Source: Bacteroidia bacterium
Lineage (GTDB): Bacteria; Bacteroidota; Bacteroidia; Cytophagales; Cyclobacteriaceae
Assembly: GCA_030425425.1 (NCBI GenBank)
Contig: JAUIAO010000048.1
Location: 1 to 47,104, forward strand
DNA: 47,104 nt
Direction: 5' to 3'
Numbering within the stretch: position 1 is the stretch's first letter; every line of letters begins with the position of its first letter. Made by a program: the position numbers and the translations under genes. Below the pieces are notes generated by a model. It had not been told where the DNA came from. It saw only the letters and a list, made by a program, of their open reading frames with translations, and made no database searches. Below are positions 38,650 through 46,602 of the stretch, piece by piece.

Positions 38650-39516
38650 TTACAAAGCCCAAACGATCAACACTGAACCTCCGATGTAAGCAAAAGCTTC
38701 TACTACAGCCGCACCAACATTTGGGTTCTCCTGATTCACAATTTCATCAGTAAGATTCTGGCCCGGAAGTAATATTTTATCAGCAAGGAATCTTGCAATT
38801 GGTAAGAATAAAAACCCTACAATCACATTGAAAGCCACATCTTCTAATGTCACATACCAGCTGATAAAATCATGCATCAAGGCATTTCTGATAAGATTAC
38901 CAATAGCCACCACGGCACCTGCATATCCTACTCCTACAGCGATATTATCCTTTTCAATATGTTCATGAATATCATATGGAGTCATCCAATTGTAAATCAA
39001 AGTGGTCAAAAACAAAATTCCCTGACCGAGCACCCAATACAAAACGGCTGTAACTATTGGTCCACCTACTCCAAATCCTTCACCATGAATTGCACCAAGA
39101 ACAATTAACCCTGTAGCCACCGCATTTCCAGCTTCTATTACTCCTGTTCCAACATTGCGATCCTCCAGTATCTCCTTTTTCATATCAAACTTGGAAAACA
39201 ACAACTTATCATTAATGATCAATGACAGGTTCAACAGAATGATCGATAGCAATCCGTAAATTCCAATATTGATCAAATCTGCAATCAGACCAGCATCAGA
39301 ATCACCCATCACAGCACTACCAATGGCGAGGAGTAACCCAATGAAATAACCCACATGGGCCATAGCGAAAGCCAGATTATCATTCTCTACCAGCTCCCAG
39401 CTTACTCTAACTTTGGGATGAAACAATTGATAAGCAAATTTCCCGATGAGAAAAAGTACAAAACTCACCGCTATGTAAATGAGCGTAGCTAGTATTCCGT
39501 CTATTATATTGATCAT
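38650..39516 (-). CDS. DUF350 membrane protein with duplicated domain (YjfL/UPF0719 family)
   Basis: A 288-residue protein with about eight hydrophobic helices. Two tandem DUF350 units are visible: the first has ENDNLAFAMAHVGYFIG and DRNVGTGVIEAGNAVATGL, the second EKDNIAVGVGYAGAVVAIG and NPNVGAAVVEAFAYIGGS. E. coli YjfL carries a single unit of ~130 residues. Function is unknown; YjfL is encoded with a PspA paralogue (YjfJ) in E. coli, and this gene also lies in a pspA operon. Confidence 0.88.
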   Translation of the reverse strand: MINIIDGILATLIYIAVSFVLFLIGKFAYQLFHPKVRVSWELVENDNLAFAMAHVGYFIGLLLAIGSAVMGDSDAGLIADLINIGIYGLLSIILLNLSLIINDKLLFSKFDMKKEILEDRNVGTGVIEAGNAVATGLIVLGAIHGEGFGVGGPIVTAVLYWVLGQGILFLTTLIYNWMTPYDIHEHIEKDNIAVGVGYAGAVVAIGNLIRNALMHDFISWYVTLEDVAFNVIVGFLFLPIARFLADKILLPGQNLTDEIVNQENPNVGAAVVEAFAYIGGSVLIVWAL

Positions 39517-39548
39517 GTTCTTTTTCGGTTAGTTAGGTGATGCTTCTA

Positions 39549-40286
39549 TTATTTACCAAATCCTCCGCTCTTGGATCTCCATGAGCTGGTACTGGATGAT
39601 TTACTGGAAGACCTTGAAACACGACTCTTTACACGCTGACGAAAAGAACTGCTTCTACTATTCCATGTTGATGTGGGATTTGATGTTCTACTATATGAAC
39701 TTCCCGTACCATAATAGCTGTCTCCTCCTGATGTAGGTCCGTAATATCGGCGATCTGTGCCTCTATAATTCCCGTACCAATCGGTATAGTAACCTCTGGA
39801 AACCGGATATGAATTCATTCTGAATAAACTGCTCATAAAAGCATATTGCCCATAAAAAGCCCAAAAACTTGAGCCTCCTCTATTTTCCCAGCGGCCATAC
39901 CTTGAGTTACCAACGTAGTTATTATATCCAGGAGGAGCCACATTTTTTGTCAATTTACCCGTGCTGTCCCGGGCAGCAATCTCCATACCCATATCATTGA
40001 TATATCGATTAAACTCTTTTTCGCTCACCTCGTGCCAGTCAGTTATTACCTCATCCACATCACCATCATCATCGCTGATAATCTGATACTGATGATAGTA
40101 AGTTTCAAACACGCTTCCACGTACGTCCATGTCATGCAGTATTACTGAAAAAACCTCATCACGAGGCAAGTCTCTGATGATTTGATCAAGCGGGCTTTTT
40201 TTATAATTATTGCCGCCACATGAGGATAAAATGATGACAGACAAAAAAGTAATTGAAAAGAGCTTTAGTAAATGTTTTTGGCTCAT
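39549..40286 (-). CDS. Lipoprotein with Tyr/Gly/Ser/Arg-rich low-complexity tail
   Basis: A 245-residue lipoprotein (lipobox LSSC, Cys23). Residues ~30-110 look folded (DEVFSVILHDMDVRGS, YHQYQIISDDDGDVDEV), with the conserved-looking phrase ITDWHEVSEKEFNRYI. The C-terminal ~110 residues are low-complexity, rich in Tyr/Gly and then Ser/Arg, and end in GGFGK. E. coli YjfM/YgiB (DUF1190), encoded near a PspA paralogue, also ends in a Ser/Gly-rich tail, so this may be its positional counterpart; that is inference. It is 12 bases downstream of the DUF4178 gene. Confidence 0.7.
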   Translation of the reverse strand: MSQKHLLKLFSITFLSVIILSSCGGNNYKKSPLDQIIRDLPRDEVFSVILHDMDVRGSVFETYYHQYQIISDDDGDVDEVITDWHEVSEKEFNRYINDMGMEIAARDSTGKLTKNVAPPGYNNYVGNSRYGRWENRGGSSFWAFYGQYAFMSSLFRMNSYPVSRGYYTDWYGNYRGTDRRYYGPTSGGDSYYGTGSSYSRTSNPTSTWNSRSSSFRQRVKSRVSRSSSKSSSTSSWRSKSGGFGK

Positions 40287-40297
40287 AATATTATGGT

Positions 40298-40834
40298 TTA
40301 ACCAGGTATAATATTCGAAAACTGATATTCCTTCAGCACTTTACCAGCATGTGCTTCTATATTGAATTCATCCCATTGAGTGATGGAGACGATTTGATCT
40401 TCATCTTCATTGTAATAGTCCCAGGAAACGAATTCTTCCCAATCCTCAGTTTTCTTACTGCAATCTCTGAAATATCCGGCACTATCTTCATCCAGATGGA
40501 AGATTTCTCCATTATAATGTATCTGACGGGGTGGCTTTTGTTCTTTCTTCACCTCTGCCATTATGTCCTCATCTATTTTATGAAGTTTTATAGGGTTAGT
40601 AAGCGTAAGCAGCAGTTCATCTTGCTCAGATACATTCAGATATCCAACCTGATCACCACTATCAATTCTATATTCTTTGGAAAAATTGTGATTTCCCCAG
40701 TCATATTCATACACTTCTTTGACTATCCATGATTTATCATCATAGTCTACGATAAAACCAAAATTCAGATCGCGCAAACTAAGATTGGTAACGTCGTATT
40801 CTGGTTCTTTTTTCTTTTTGAAAAATCCAAACAT
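40298..40834 (-). CDS. DUF4178 domain protein
   Basis: A 178-residue acidic cytoplasmic protein beginning MFGFFKKKK. Two related beta halves are suggested: SWIVKEVYEYDWGNHNFSKEYRI with QVGYLNVSEQDELLLTLT, and the second with GEIFHLDEDSAGYF, FVSWDYYNEDEDQIVSITQW. This is the DUF4178 pattern (Trp, Tyr-x-Trp-Gly and a strand with acidic residues). The family often neighbours PspA and DUF350 genes, as here. It starts one base after the stop codon of the 49-residue membrane peptide. Confidence 0.78.
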   Translation of the reverse strand: MFGFFKKKKEPEYDVTNLSLRDLNFGFIVDYDDKSWIVKEVYEYDWGNHNFSKEYRIDSGDQVGYLNVSEQDELLLTLTNPIKLHKIDEDIMAEVKKEQKPPRQIHYNGEIFHLDEDSAGYFRDCSKKTEDWEEFVSWDYYNEDEDQIVSITQWDEFNIEAHAGKVLKEYQFSNIIPG

Positions 40835-40835
40835 A

Positions 40836-40985
40836 TTATTCCAGGAAAACTTTTCTGATTAAATATAAAACTCCCAAAAAGATAAGCAGGATGATTCCAA
40901 TTTTGAAAAGTATCCCAAATACAAATCCGAATAAAAAAACGAGGAGAATTAAGATAAGAAATGACTTAATTAGATCTAATGTCAT
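40836..40985 (-). CDS. 49-residue hydrophobic membrane peptide
   Basis: An ATG at 40985 opens 49 codons with MTLDLIKSFLILILLVFLFG at the start, a second hydrophobic half (GIILLIFLGVLYLI) and a basic end (RKVFLE). It should form one long or two short transmembrane helices. Its TAA is one base before the DUF4178 ATG. No database name comes to mind. Its place directly after pspA and tight coupling to DUF4178 suggest a real gene, perhaps a membrane anchor for PspA, comparable in position to PspB/PspC-like partners. Confidence 0.65.
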   Translation of the reverse strand: MTLDLIKSFLILILLVFLFGFVFGILFKIGIILLIFLGVLYLIRKVFLE

Positions 40986-41002
40986 TTTAAGATGATTTAT
41001 TG

Positions 41003-41036
41003 CAAAAATGCTTCAGGTGAATCCCACCCGAAGCAT
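41003..41036 (-). terminator. Hairpin terminator or attenuator after pspA
   Basis: ATGCTTCAGGTG (41008-41019) pairs with CACCCGAAGCAT (41025-41036) with one mismatch around a five-base loop; on the minus strand five T follow (plus A run 41004-41008). It lies between pspA and the downstream genes of the same strand, so it may lower their expression relative to pspA. Confidence 0.75.
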
Positions 41037-41047
41037 AGTTTATATAA

Positions 41048-41755
41048 TTATTTGTCCATTCCCAATTTGGCTTTCAATGCAGCCAGATCGTCTGCAGCTT
41101 TCACATCGCCACTGCCGCCAAGTGCACTGTCTATTTCATCATCCAGCGACTTACTTTCACCTGCCACTTCACCGTAGGCCTCTGCAAGAGCCTCCTGCTG
41201 AGCAACTTTATCTTTCATTCTCTCCAGCATTGACACAGTGCTGGTAGAATCGATCTGAGCCATTTGCTTATTCACTTTGGCTGTAGCTTCGCTCACTTTT
41301 ACTCTCGCTTTGAGAGTTCTCAGTTCATTTTCGTAAGAACTGATATCTGATCGCAACTTTTTTACCTTACTATCCAGTTGGGAAACATTTGTATTGAATC
41401 TATCCATTTCTGTTTTCGCCTGGTTCATAGCGGCGGTAAATTCTTCTTTCTTCGCAAGGGCTTCCCCAGCTAACCTGTCAGCATCACCAGCTTCGATTTC
41501 TCCAGTTTGTGCTTTTTTTAGCAGTTGGATTGCTTTGCTTTCATAATCCGAGGCTTTAGACTTATTGTTTTGAACTTCATTTTTGGCTCTGATAGCCATA
41601 GCTTTTACTTCAGCCAGTGCTTTCAGACTTTCGTCCAAATCTTTTTTCAAGTCACGGATACCCTGCTCAGTCATTTTGATCGGGTTTTCTAATTTATCTA
41701 ATGCAGAATGTGCTTCTGCCTGCCCTACTTTGAATAATCTGTTAAAAACTCCCAT
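41048..41755 (-). CDS. pspA: PspA/IM30 (Vipp1) family envelope-stress protein
   Basis: A 235-residue coiled-coil protein. The amphipathic N-terminal helix MGVFNRLFKVGQAEAHSALD and ENPIKMTEQGIRDLKKDL are hallmark PspA sequences, followed by ~170 residues of heptad-rich helix (LDSKVKKLRSDISSYENEL). PspA oligomerises on stressed inner membranes and preserves proton motive force. The final ~40 residues are acidic and Ala/Gly-rich. It is the second gene of the operon after the YjfI/YbjN-like gene, 17 bases downstream of it, and E. coli yjfJ is the closest positional analogue. Confidence 0.92.
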   Translation of the reverse strand: MGVFNRLFKVGQAEAHSALDKLENPIKMTEQGIRDLKKDLDESLKALAEVKAMAIRAKNEVQNNKSKASDYESKAIQLLKKAQTGEIEAGDADRLAGEALAKKEEFTAAMNQAKTEMDRFNTNVSQLDSKVKKLRSDISSYENELRTLKARVKVSEATAKVNKQMAQIDSTSTVSMLERMKDKVAQQEALAEAYGEVAGESKSLDDEIDSALGGSGDVKAADDLAALKAKLGMDK

Positions 41756-41772
41756 TTTCTATAATTGATTAG

Positions 41773-42165
41773 TTATTTACTTATTTGAATTAATTCATCT
41801 GAATATTCACTTAGCAAAATGGCCAGTGAATTGAGTGTAGCTTCAAGCTCTGGCAAATCCAGGTTTTCACACTCGTGTGTATTTCTAAAATATAACCGCT
41901 GACCAGATTCATCCAGCGCAAATGCTCCATAGATGATGTCCCTGTTTTTCATTAATAATTGTTGGAAAACTGACGCAGAGACATCCTTAATATCACACAA
42001 ATACTGCTCTACAATCAATACCGGATCAGCCACAATCAGCACTATATTAGTCATGCCCTGATCTTCATTTTCCACCACAAATACACCTTCTGCTTCATCT
42101 TCCTGGATGATATTAAAATCCAGTTCTAATAAATAGTCTTTTACTTTTTCGAAATATTCATTCAT
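41773..42165 (-). CDS. YjfI (DUF2170)/YbjN-like protein, first gene of PspA operon
   Basis: A 130-residue acidic soluble protein. The segment FQQLLMKNRDIIYGAFALDE followed by a helix-strand C-terminus resembles the DUF2170/YbjN group, which has a type III secretion chaperone-like fold. In E. coli yjfI (DUF2170) directly precedes yjfJ (PspA-like), and the same order is kept here, 17 bases before pspA. I cannot choose firmly between DUF2170 and YbjN. It is divergent from the XRE regulator, so its promoter lies in the 186-base gap at 42166-42351. Confidence 0.75.
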   Translation of the reverse strand: MNEYFEKVKDYLLELDFNIIQEDEAEGVFVVENEDQGMTNIVLIVADPVLIVEQYLCDIKDVSASVFQQLLMKNRDIIYGAFALDESGQRLYFRNTHECENLDLPELEATLNSLAILLSEYSDELIQISK

Positions 42166-42351
42166 CAGTTTAAAAGTTTGTTTTTCTAAGCAACATTTCG
42201 AAGTTACTCAGTTCACAGTGATTTTCATTCTTTTGATTTTATGTCTGTTTTATTTTTTCCTTTTTCGTTACTTAATGAAGGACTTGATATTTCAGACACC
42301 CTTTTAATCAAATTAACTACATTTACGTGGTGATAAGCTCAAAGTTACAGC
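42166..42351. promoter_or_regulatory. Divergent promoter region between PspA operon and XRE regulator
   Basis: An AT-rich 186-base gap. AAGTTAC occurs at 42201-42207 and 42342-42348 and CGTTAC at 42266-42271, as direct repeats. They could be sites for the adjacent regulator, but they are short and unproven. No clear TAnnTTTG element was found. Confidence 0.4.
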
Positions 42352-43137
42352 ATGGCTCAAAAAATTAGCAAAAATTTTTCCCGTATCGGAGAAAACATCA
42401 AAAAGATCCGTCAGGCTAAGAAAATCAGCCAGGCAGAATTTGCACAGCTGTTCAATTTAGCCAGACCAAGCATAGGAGCATATGAGGAAGGAAGATCCGA
42501 ACCGAAAATCGAAACCCTCATTCAGATTGCAAACCACTTCAAAATATCGATTGATGTGCTACTGACCAGAAAGCTCACTATTTCGGAGATCTACAGCTTT
42601 GGGATGGTCAACAAAAAACTGGATGAAGTGCATCAGGTAAACTCTCAAACAGGCTCAATAGGAACAGAAATTCCTCTTGTCAGAATTTCACATTACCTGG
42701 AATACATTGTGAACATCAATAAAGCTGACTACATCAATGGTATTGAAAAAATAAAGATGCCTGTGGTGAACGGAAATAAAATGCGTGCTTTTGAAGTGAA
42801 TGGCAGTGAAATGGAATACCAACAACAAGGACTTCACCACCAGGATATACTTATCGCAAAAAAAATAAACATTGAAAAAATTGAGCATTTGACAAATGAA
42901 ATAATAGTGGTCATACATCCGAAAAACATTACTACTCGCAGACTCAAGTCTACTGCTCCTTCTGAAATCGTTTTGAGTGCTGACGACCCAAATTATCCCG
43001 ATTTAAAAATTGATCGATCGGAAATCATAGAAATCTGGCAAGCTGAAGGAGTTTTTAGCACTTATCTCAACCCTCCGTCGAGACTGGAGGAGCGAATTCT
43101 CAAAATTGAGGAAGAGTTGAAGAAGTTGAAAAATTAG
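42352..43137 (+). CDS. XRE-family transcriptional regulator with degenerate S24/LexA-like domain
   Basis: A 261-residue regulator. Residues ~10-70 form a helix-turn-helix (IGENIKKIRQAKKISQAEFAQ). The C-terminal domain resembles phage-repressor/LexA S24 peptidases, but the catalytic GDSM is GSEM (Ser replaced by Glu in EVNGSEMEYQQQG) and the Lys site reads TTRRLKS (Lys replaced by Arg), so self-cleavage is unlikely. A C-terminal coiled-coil (RLEERILKIEEELKKLKN) may dimerise it. It is divergent from the PspA operon by 186 bases and is its likely regulator, perhaps sensing a ligand through the dead peptidase fold. Confidence 0.85.
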   Translation: MAQKISKNFSRIGENIKKIRQAKKISQAEFAQLFNLARPSIGAYEEGRSEPKIETLIQIANHFKISIDVLLTRKLTISEIYSFGMVNKKLDEVHQVNSQTGSIGTEIPLVRISHYLEYIVNINKADYINGIEKIKMPVVNGNKMRAFEVNGSEMEYQQQGLHHQDILIAKKINIEKIEHLTNEIIVVIHPKNITTRRLKSTAPSEIVLSADDPNYPDLKIDRSEIIEIWQAEGVFSTYLNPPSRLEERILKIEEELKKLKN

Positions 43138-43239
43138 GGATAGCATCTTTTGAGTTTACTGAAACAATATCCATCAAATTCAATCATAAATCCTAGATTT
43201 GGCAACTGAATAGAAAACGGCAAGGCAAATAATTACTGA

Positions 43240-45195
43240 ATGATCTTTCAAAACCCCACAGCACTTTGGGCACTTACTCTGATAGCTATTCCTATCATCA
43301 TTCATTTATTCAATTTTCGGAGACACAAAAAAGTCTATTTCTCGAACCTTGCCTTTCTAAAAAACATCCAACAGCAGCAAAAAAACAGCAGTACACTGAA
43401 GAAATTGCTGGTACTTACTGCTAGAATTTTAGCAATCATATTCCTTGTCTTTGCATTTGCACAGCCGATAATTCCAGAAGATGACACGCAGTTGGAATCT
43501 GGAAGTCTCGCCGTATATGTAGACAATTCTATGAGCATGCAGCAGAGTGATGCTAGTGGAGATCCAATACTTTATCAGGTAAATACGGCAGCTCGAAACC
43601 TGATCAGGAGGAAACAGAATATCAATCAATTGATACTTGCTAATAATGACCAGGTAAAACTCATCTATCAATTGGATGAGATTGATCATAAGCTCAATAC
43701 ACCAACATTCTCCAATAATTCTATTCCCTTGAGGGAAACGGTAGAAAAACTAAAAGCCAGGAATACTCGCCAGATTCATATTTTCTCAGATTTCCAAAAA
43801 AGCACTTCGCTCCCTTTTGATGAAATCTTATCCGATAGCACAACTGATATTCAGCTGTATAAAATAGAACCAAGAGACGCTCAAAACATCTACATCGACA
43901 CGGTCTTCCTGGATAAACCACTTGCGCTTTCTACCGAAAACAAGATTAATTTCCAATTGCGAAATACAGGAAACGAGGAGGCAAAAGATGTGTTAATCAA
44001 ATTGGAAAAAGATGGCTACCAAATCACGTCGCTTACCGGAAACATACCAGCAAAATCATACGAACAATTTTCTGTGGATGTAGGGATCAATCAACCGATC
44101 GATGGAAATTACACCATCAGCATCCAAGACAACCCCATCACGTTTGATAATTATTTCCACTTCCATATACCGGACTCTAAGAAACCGAAAGTGGCATTAC
44201 TGACTAATAAACAGAGGTCTTCTTTTGAATTGGTTTTTGCCAAGTCGGATCTATTTGATTTTGTAAAAAATACAGCAAGTAATATCTCTTTTCAGGATAT
44301 TATAGAAGCAGATTTATTGATTTTAGAAGAATTAGAAGAGATTCCTGAATGGTTGATAAGCCAAAAGGAGCAGCTAAAGGGAACTGCTTTTATTGTTCCG
44401 AACGAAAATTCAGACTTGGAAAGCTACAACCAATTCCTTGGGACTAGTATTCAAGCGGTCGATCATACTTCCCTACCGCTTTCGAATGCTTCTCTAAAGA
44501 ATCCATTTTTTGAAGGAATTTTCTCCAAACCAGACGATCGAGTGGATTTGCCAGAAGCACAAATCAAATTTGAGCTAAAAGGAAGTTCTTCAAGTATTCT
44601 GAAGGATCAGGCAGATCGCCATTTTTTATCAAGAATTCATGAATCAAACCTGTATTTCCTGAATAGCCCACTTACTGAAGAATTTACAAACCTGAATAGA
44701 CATGCGCTTTTTGTTCCTTTAATGTACCGGTTAGCCCAGCCGCTCAGTCAGCCCCCTTTGAGCAATAGATTGGATCAATCAATTATCACCATCCAAAACA
44801 CTATCTCTGGAGAAATTGATATCATCAAACTAAAAAGTACCTCTGAAGAGTTTGTCCCTGAATTCAGGATAATCAAAGACAACATTCTCATCACTTTGCC
44901 GGAAGTATTGAATAAACCTGGTTTTTATCAGGTTTTGTCCGGAACAGACACGCTGACGACCGTAGCTCTCAATTACAATAAAAATGAGTCAGAAACAGAA
45001 CAACTGGATACGCAAACCATACAAAAACTCATTGCTGGAGCACCCAATATCACACTTGTAGAGCTAGATGCTGAGTCTTCCTTATTAGCACAAAATACAA
45101 GTGATGATAATGTGGCGGGCTTATGGAAATATGCCTTAATTTTGGCTTTGATATTTTTATTGACTGAATCATTGCTGCTAAGATTCCTTCAGTAA
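43240..45195 (+). CDS. BatA N-terminal domain / VWA-like membrane protein
   Basis: A 651-residue inner-membrane protein. The start MIFQNPTALWALTLIAIPIIIHLFNFRR is the BatA (aerotolerance) N-terminal signature, followed by a second helix near 57-77 and a VWA-like domain (LAVYVDNSMSMQQSD, a modified DxSxS site). The periplasmic part contains a beta-sandwich (~220-310), and the last helix is near 625-647. Family members are widespread in Bacteroidota, often next to pyrC-like genes as here; their exact role is unknown. It is 150 bases upstream of the dihydroorotase homologue. Confidence 0.85.
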   Translation: MIFQNPTALWALTLIAIPIIIHLFNFRRHKKVYFSNLAFLKNIQQQQKNSSTLKKLLVLTARILAIIFLVFAFAQPIIPEDDTQLESGSLAVYVDNSMSMQQSDASGDPILYQVNTAARNLIRRKQNINQLILANNDQVKLIYQLDEIDHKLNTPTFSNNSIPLRETVEKLKARNTRQIHIFSDFQKSTSLPFDEILSDSTTDIQLYKIEPRDAQNIYIDTVFLDKPLALSTENKINFQLRNTGNEEAKDVLIKLEKDGYQITSLTGNIPAKSYEQFSVDVGINQPIDGNYTISIQDNPITFDNYFHFHIPDSKKPKVALLTNKQRSSFELVFAKSDLFDFVKNTASNISFQDIIEADLLILEELEEIPEWLISQKEQLKGTAFIVPNENSDLESYNQFLGTSIQAVDHTSLPLSNASLKNPFFEGIFSKPDDRVDLPEAQIKFELKGSSSSILKDQADRHFLSRIHESNLYFLNSPLTEEFTNLNRHALFVPLMYRLAQPLSQPPLSNRLDQSIITIQNTISGEIDIIKLKSTSEEFVPEFRIIKDNILITLPEVLNKPGFYQVLSGTDTLTTVALNYNKNESETEQLDTQTIQKLIAGAPNITLVELDAESSLLAQNTSDDNVAGLWKYALILALIFLLTESLLLRFLQ

Positions 45196-45216
45196 AACTG
45201 GCACTGCCCCAAGAAT

Positions 45217-45236
45217 ACCTGAATGATCAGTCAGGT
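45217..45236. repeat. Near-palindrome upstream of the dihydroorotase homologue
   Basis: ACCTGAATGATCAGTCAGGT is symmetric except for one base pair (ACCTGA/TCAGGT outer arms with TGATCA at the centre). It lies 110 bases before the start codon and has no T tail, so it could be an operator or a weak hairpin. Confidence 0.35.
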
Positions 45237-45345
45237 GAAACATGAAAAAGAAATGAAACAGACTTGTCTGGACTAATTTTGAGACACCAATAAGCAAGAT
45301 GAAAATTGATGCTAATTCTCTGACAGGACTACAATTTTTGAACGG

Positions 45346-46599
45346 ATGAAACTACTTTTTGCGAATGCTACGATACTGGATGTTCACTCGCCTTTTCATG
45401 GCCAGCAAGCTGATATACTGATTGACGGAGACAATATCTCTGAAATAGGAAAAAACCTATATGCAGAGGATGTCATTGATTTGGCAGGAAAAGTAGTGAC
45501 TCCAGGACTTTTTGACTTGTTTGCACATTTTAATGAGCCCGGACATGAGCACAAAGAAGATCTCAATAGCGGAAAGAATGCTGCCAGATTTGGGGGCTTC
45601 ACTGACGTCTGTCTTGTCCCGAATACAGATCCCGTGGTGGAATCAAAAAGTGATGTAAATTTTCTCAAATCCAGAACAGGTGAAGGTGTCAATATCCATG
45701 TGCTGGGAGCGATTAGTGAAGGCTGCAAAGGTGAAAATCTCACAGAAATGATTGATCTGAATGCAGCAGGGGCAGTGGCATTTACAGATGGACTAAATCC
45801 AATCTGGAATACGGAATTATTGCTCAAAGCACTTCAATACATGCATAAATTTGATGGATTGGTGATCAATCGCCCAAAGGATGTTCACCTTTCCCAATTC
45901 TCTCACATGCATGAGGGAGAAGTCAGTACATACCTGGGGCTAAAGGGAGAACCGTCGATCAGCGAAGAAATCGCTATTAAGCGTGATCTTGATATCCTTA
46001 AATACGCTGGTGGCAAAATGCATTTTACTCACTTGAGTACAGCAAAAGCAGTTAAGCTGATTAAAAATGCCAAGAAAAAGGGTTTACCAGTGACATGTGA
46101 TGTGGCCCTGCATCAACTAATCTACACGGATGAGAATGTGTCTGAATACGACACTAACTACAAAGTAGACCCTCCATTCAGAACAGAAAAGGATAGAAAG
46201 GCCCTTATCAGAGGGATCAAAGACGGAACCATAGACGCAATAGTGAGTTCACACCAACCACAGGATCCGGAAAATAAAGATTTGGAGTTTGACCTTGCTG
46301 AAACAGGGATAAGCACTCTGCCGACATTCATTTCTGAAGCCCTGAAACTTCAAAAAGATTTACCTCTTGAACTAATTATTGAAAAAATAACGGAAGCGCC
46401 AAGACGAATTTTGGATCAGCCTCCTTTATCTATCCACGAAGGTGCCAAGGCTTGTCTGAGTATTTTTGATTTAGAAGAAAAGTGGACTTTTAATCATTCA
46501 ACCAACCCTTCGCAATCCCACAATTCACCAGTATTTGATCAGGAATTGACAGGTAAATGTGTGGGTATTTTCAATCACGAAAAATTTTATCAGAACTAA
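45346..46599 (+). CDS. pyrC: Dihydroorotase homologue lacking metal ligands (probable pseudo-dihydroorotase)
   Basis: A 417-residue amidohydrolase-fold protein of the dihydroorotase type I group: TPGLFDLFAHFNEPG, FGGFTDVCLVPNT, AFTDG, FTHLSTAKAVKLI, VDPPFRTEKDR. Active enzymes need the metal-binding DxHxH; here it is Asp57-x-Phe59-x-His61. The HxED-type ligand (normally His) reads LVINRPKDVHL, and the catalytic Asp of DHAPH is replaced (SSHQPQ). Only one or two of the usual ligands remain. It is either a non-catalytic subunit, as known for pseudo-dihydroorotases that hold aspartate transcarbamoylase together, or has another function. Gene symbol is by family only. Confidence 0.85.
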   Translation: MKLLFANATILDVHSPFHGQQADILIDGDNISEIGKNLYAEDVIDLAGKVVTPGLFDLFAHFNEPGHEHKEDLNSGKNAARFGGFTDVCLVPNTDPVVESKSDVNFLKSRTGEGVNIHVLGAISEGCKGENLTEMIDLNAAGAVAFTDGLNPIWNTELLLKALQYMHKFDGLVINRPKDVHLSQFSHMHEGEVSTYLGLKGEPSISEEIAIKRDLDILKYAGGKMHFTHLSTAKAVKLIKNAKKKGLPVTCDVALHQLIYTDENVSEYDTNYKVDPPFRTEKDRKALIRGIKDGTIDAIVSSHQPQDPENKDLEFDLAETGISTLPTFISEALKLQKDLPLELIIEKITEAPRRILDQPPLSIHEGAKACLSIFDLEEKWTFNHSTNPSQSHNSPVFDQELTGKCVGIFNHEKFYQN

Positions 46600-46602
46600 G
46601 AG

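Noticed and set aside
45396-45827. 143-codon minus-strand frame
   Set aside because: It lies entirely within the dihydroorotase homologue on the opposite strand and is Ser/Pro-rich, as expected for an antisense shadow.
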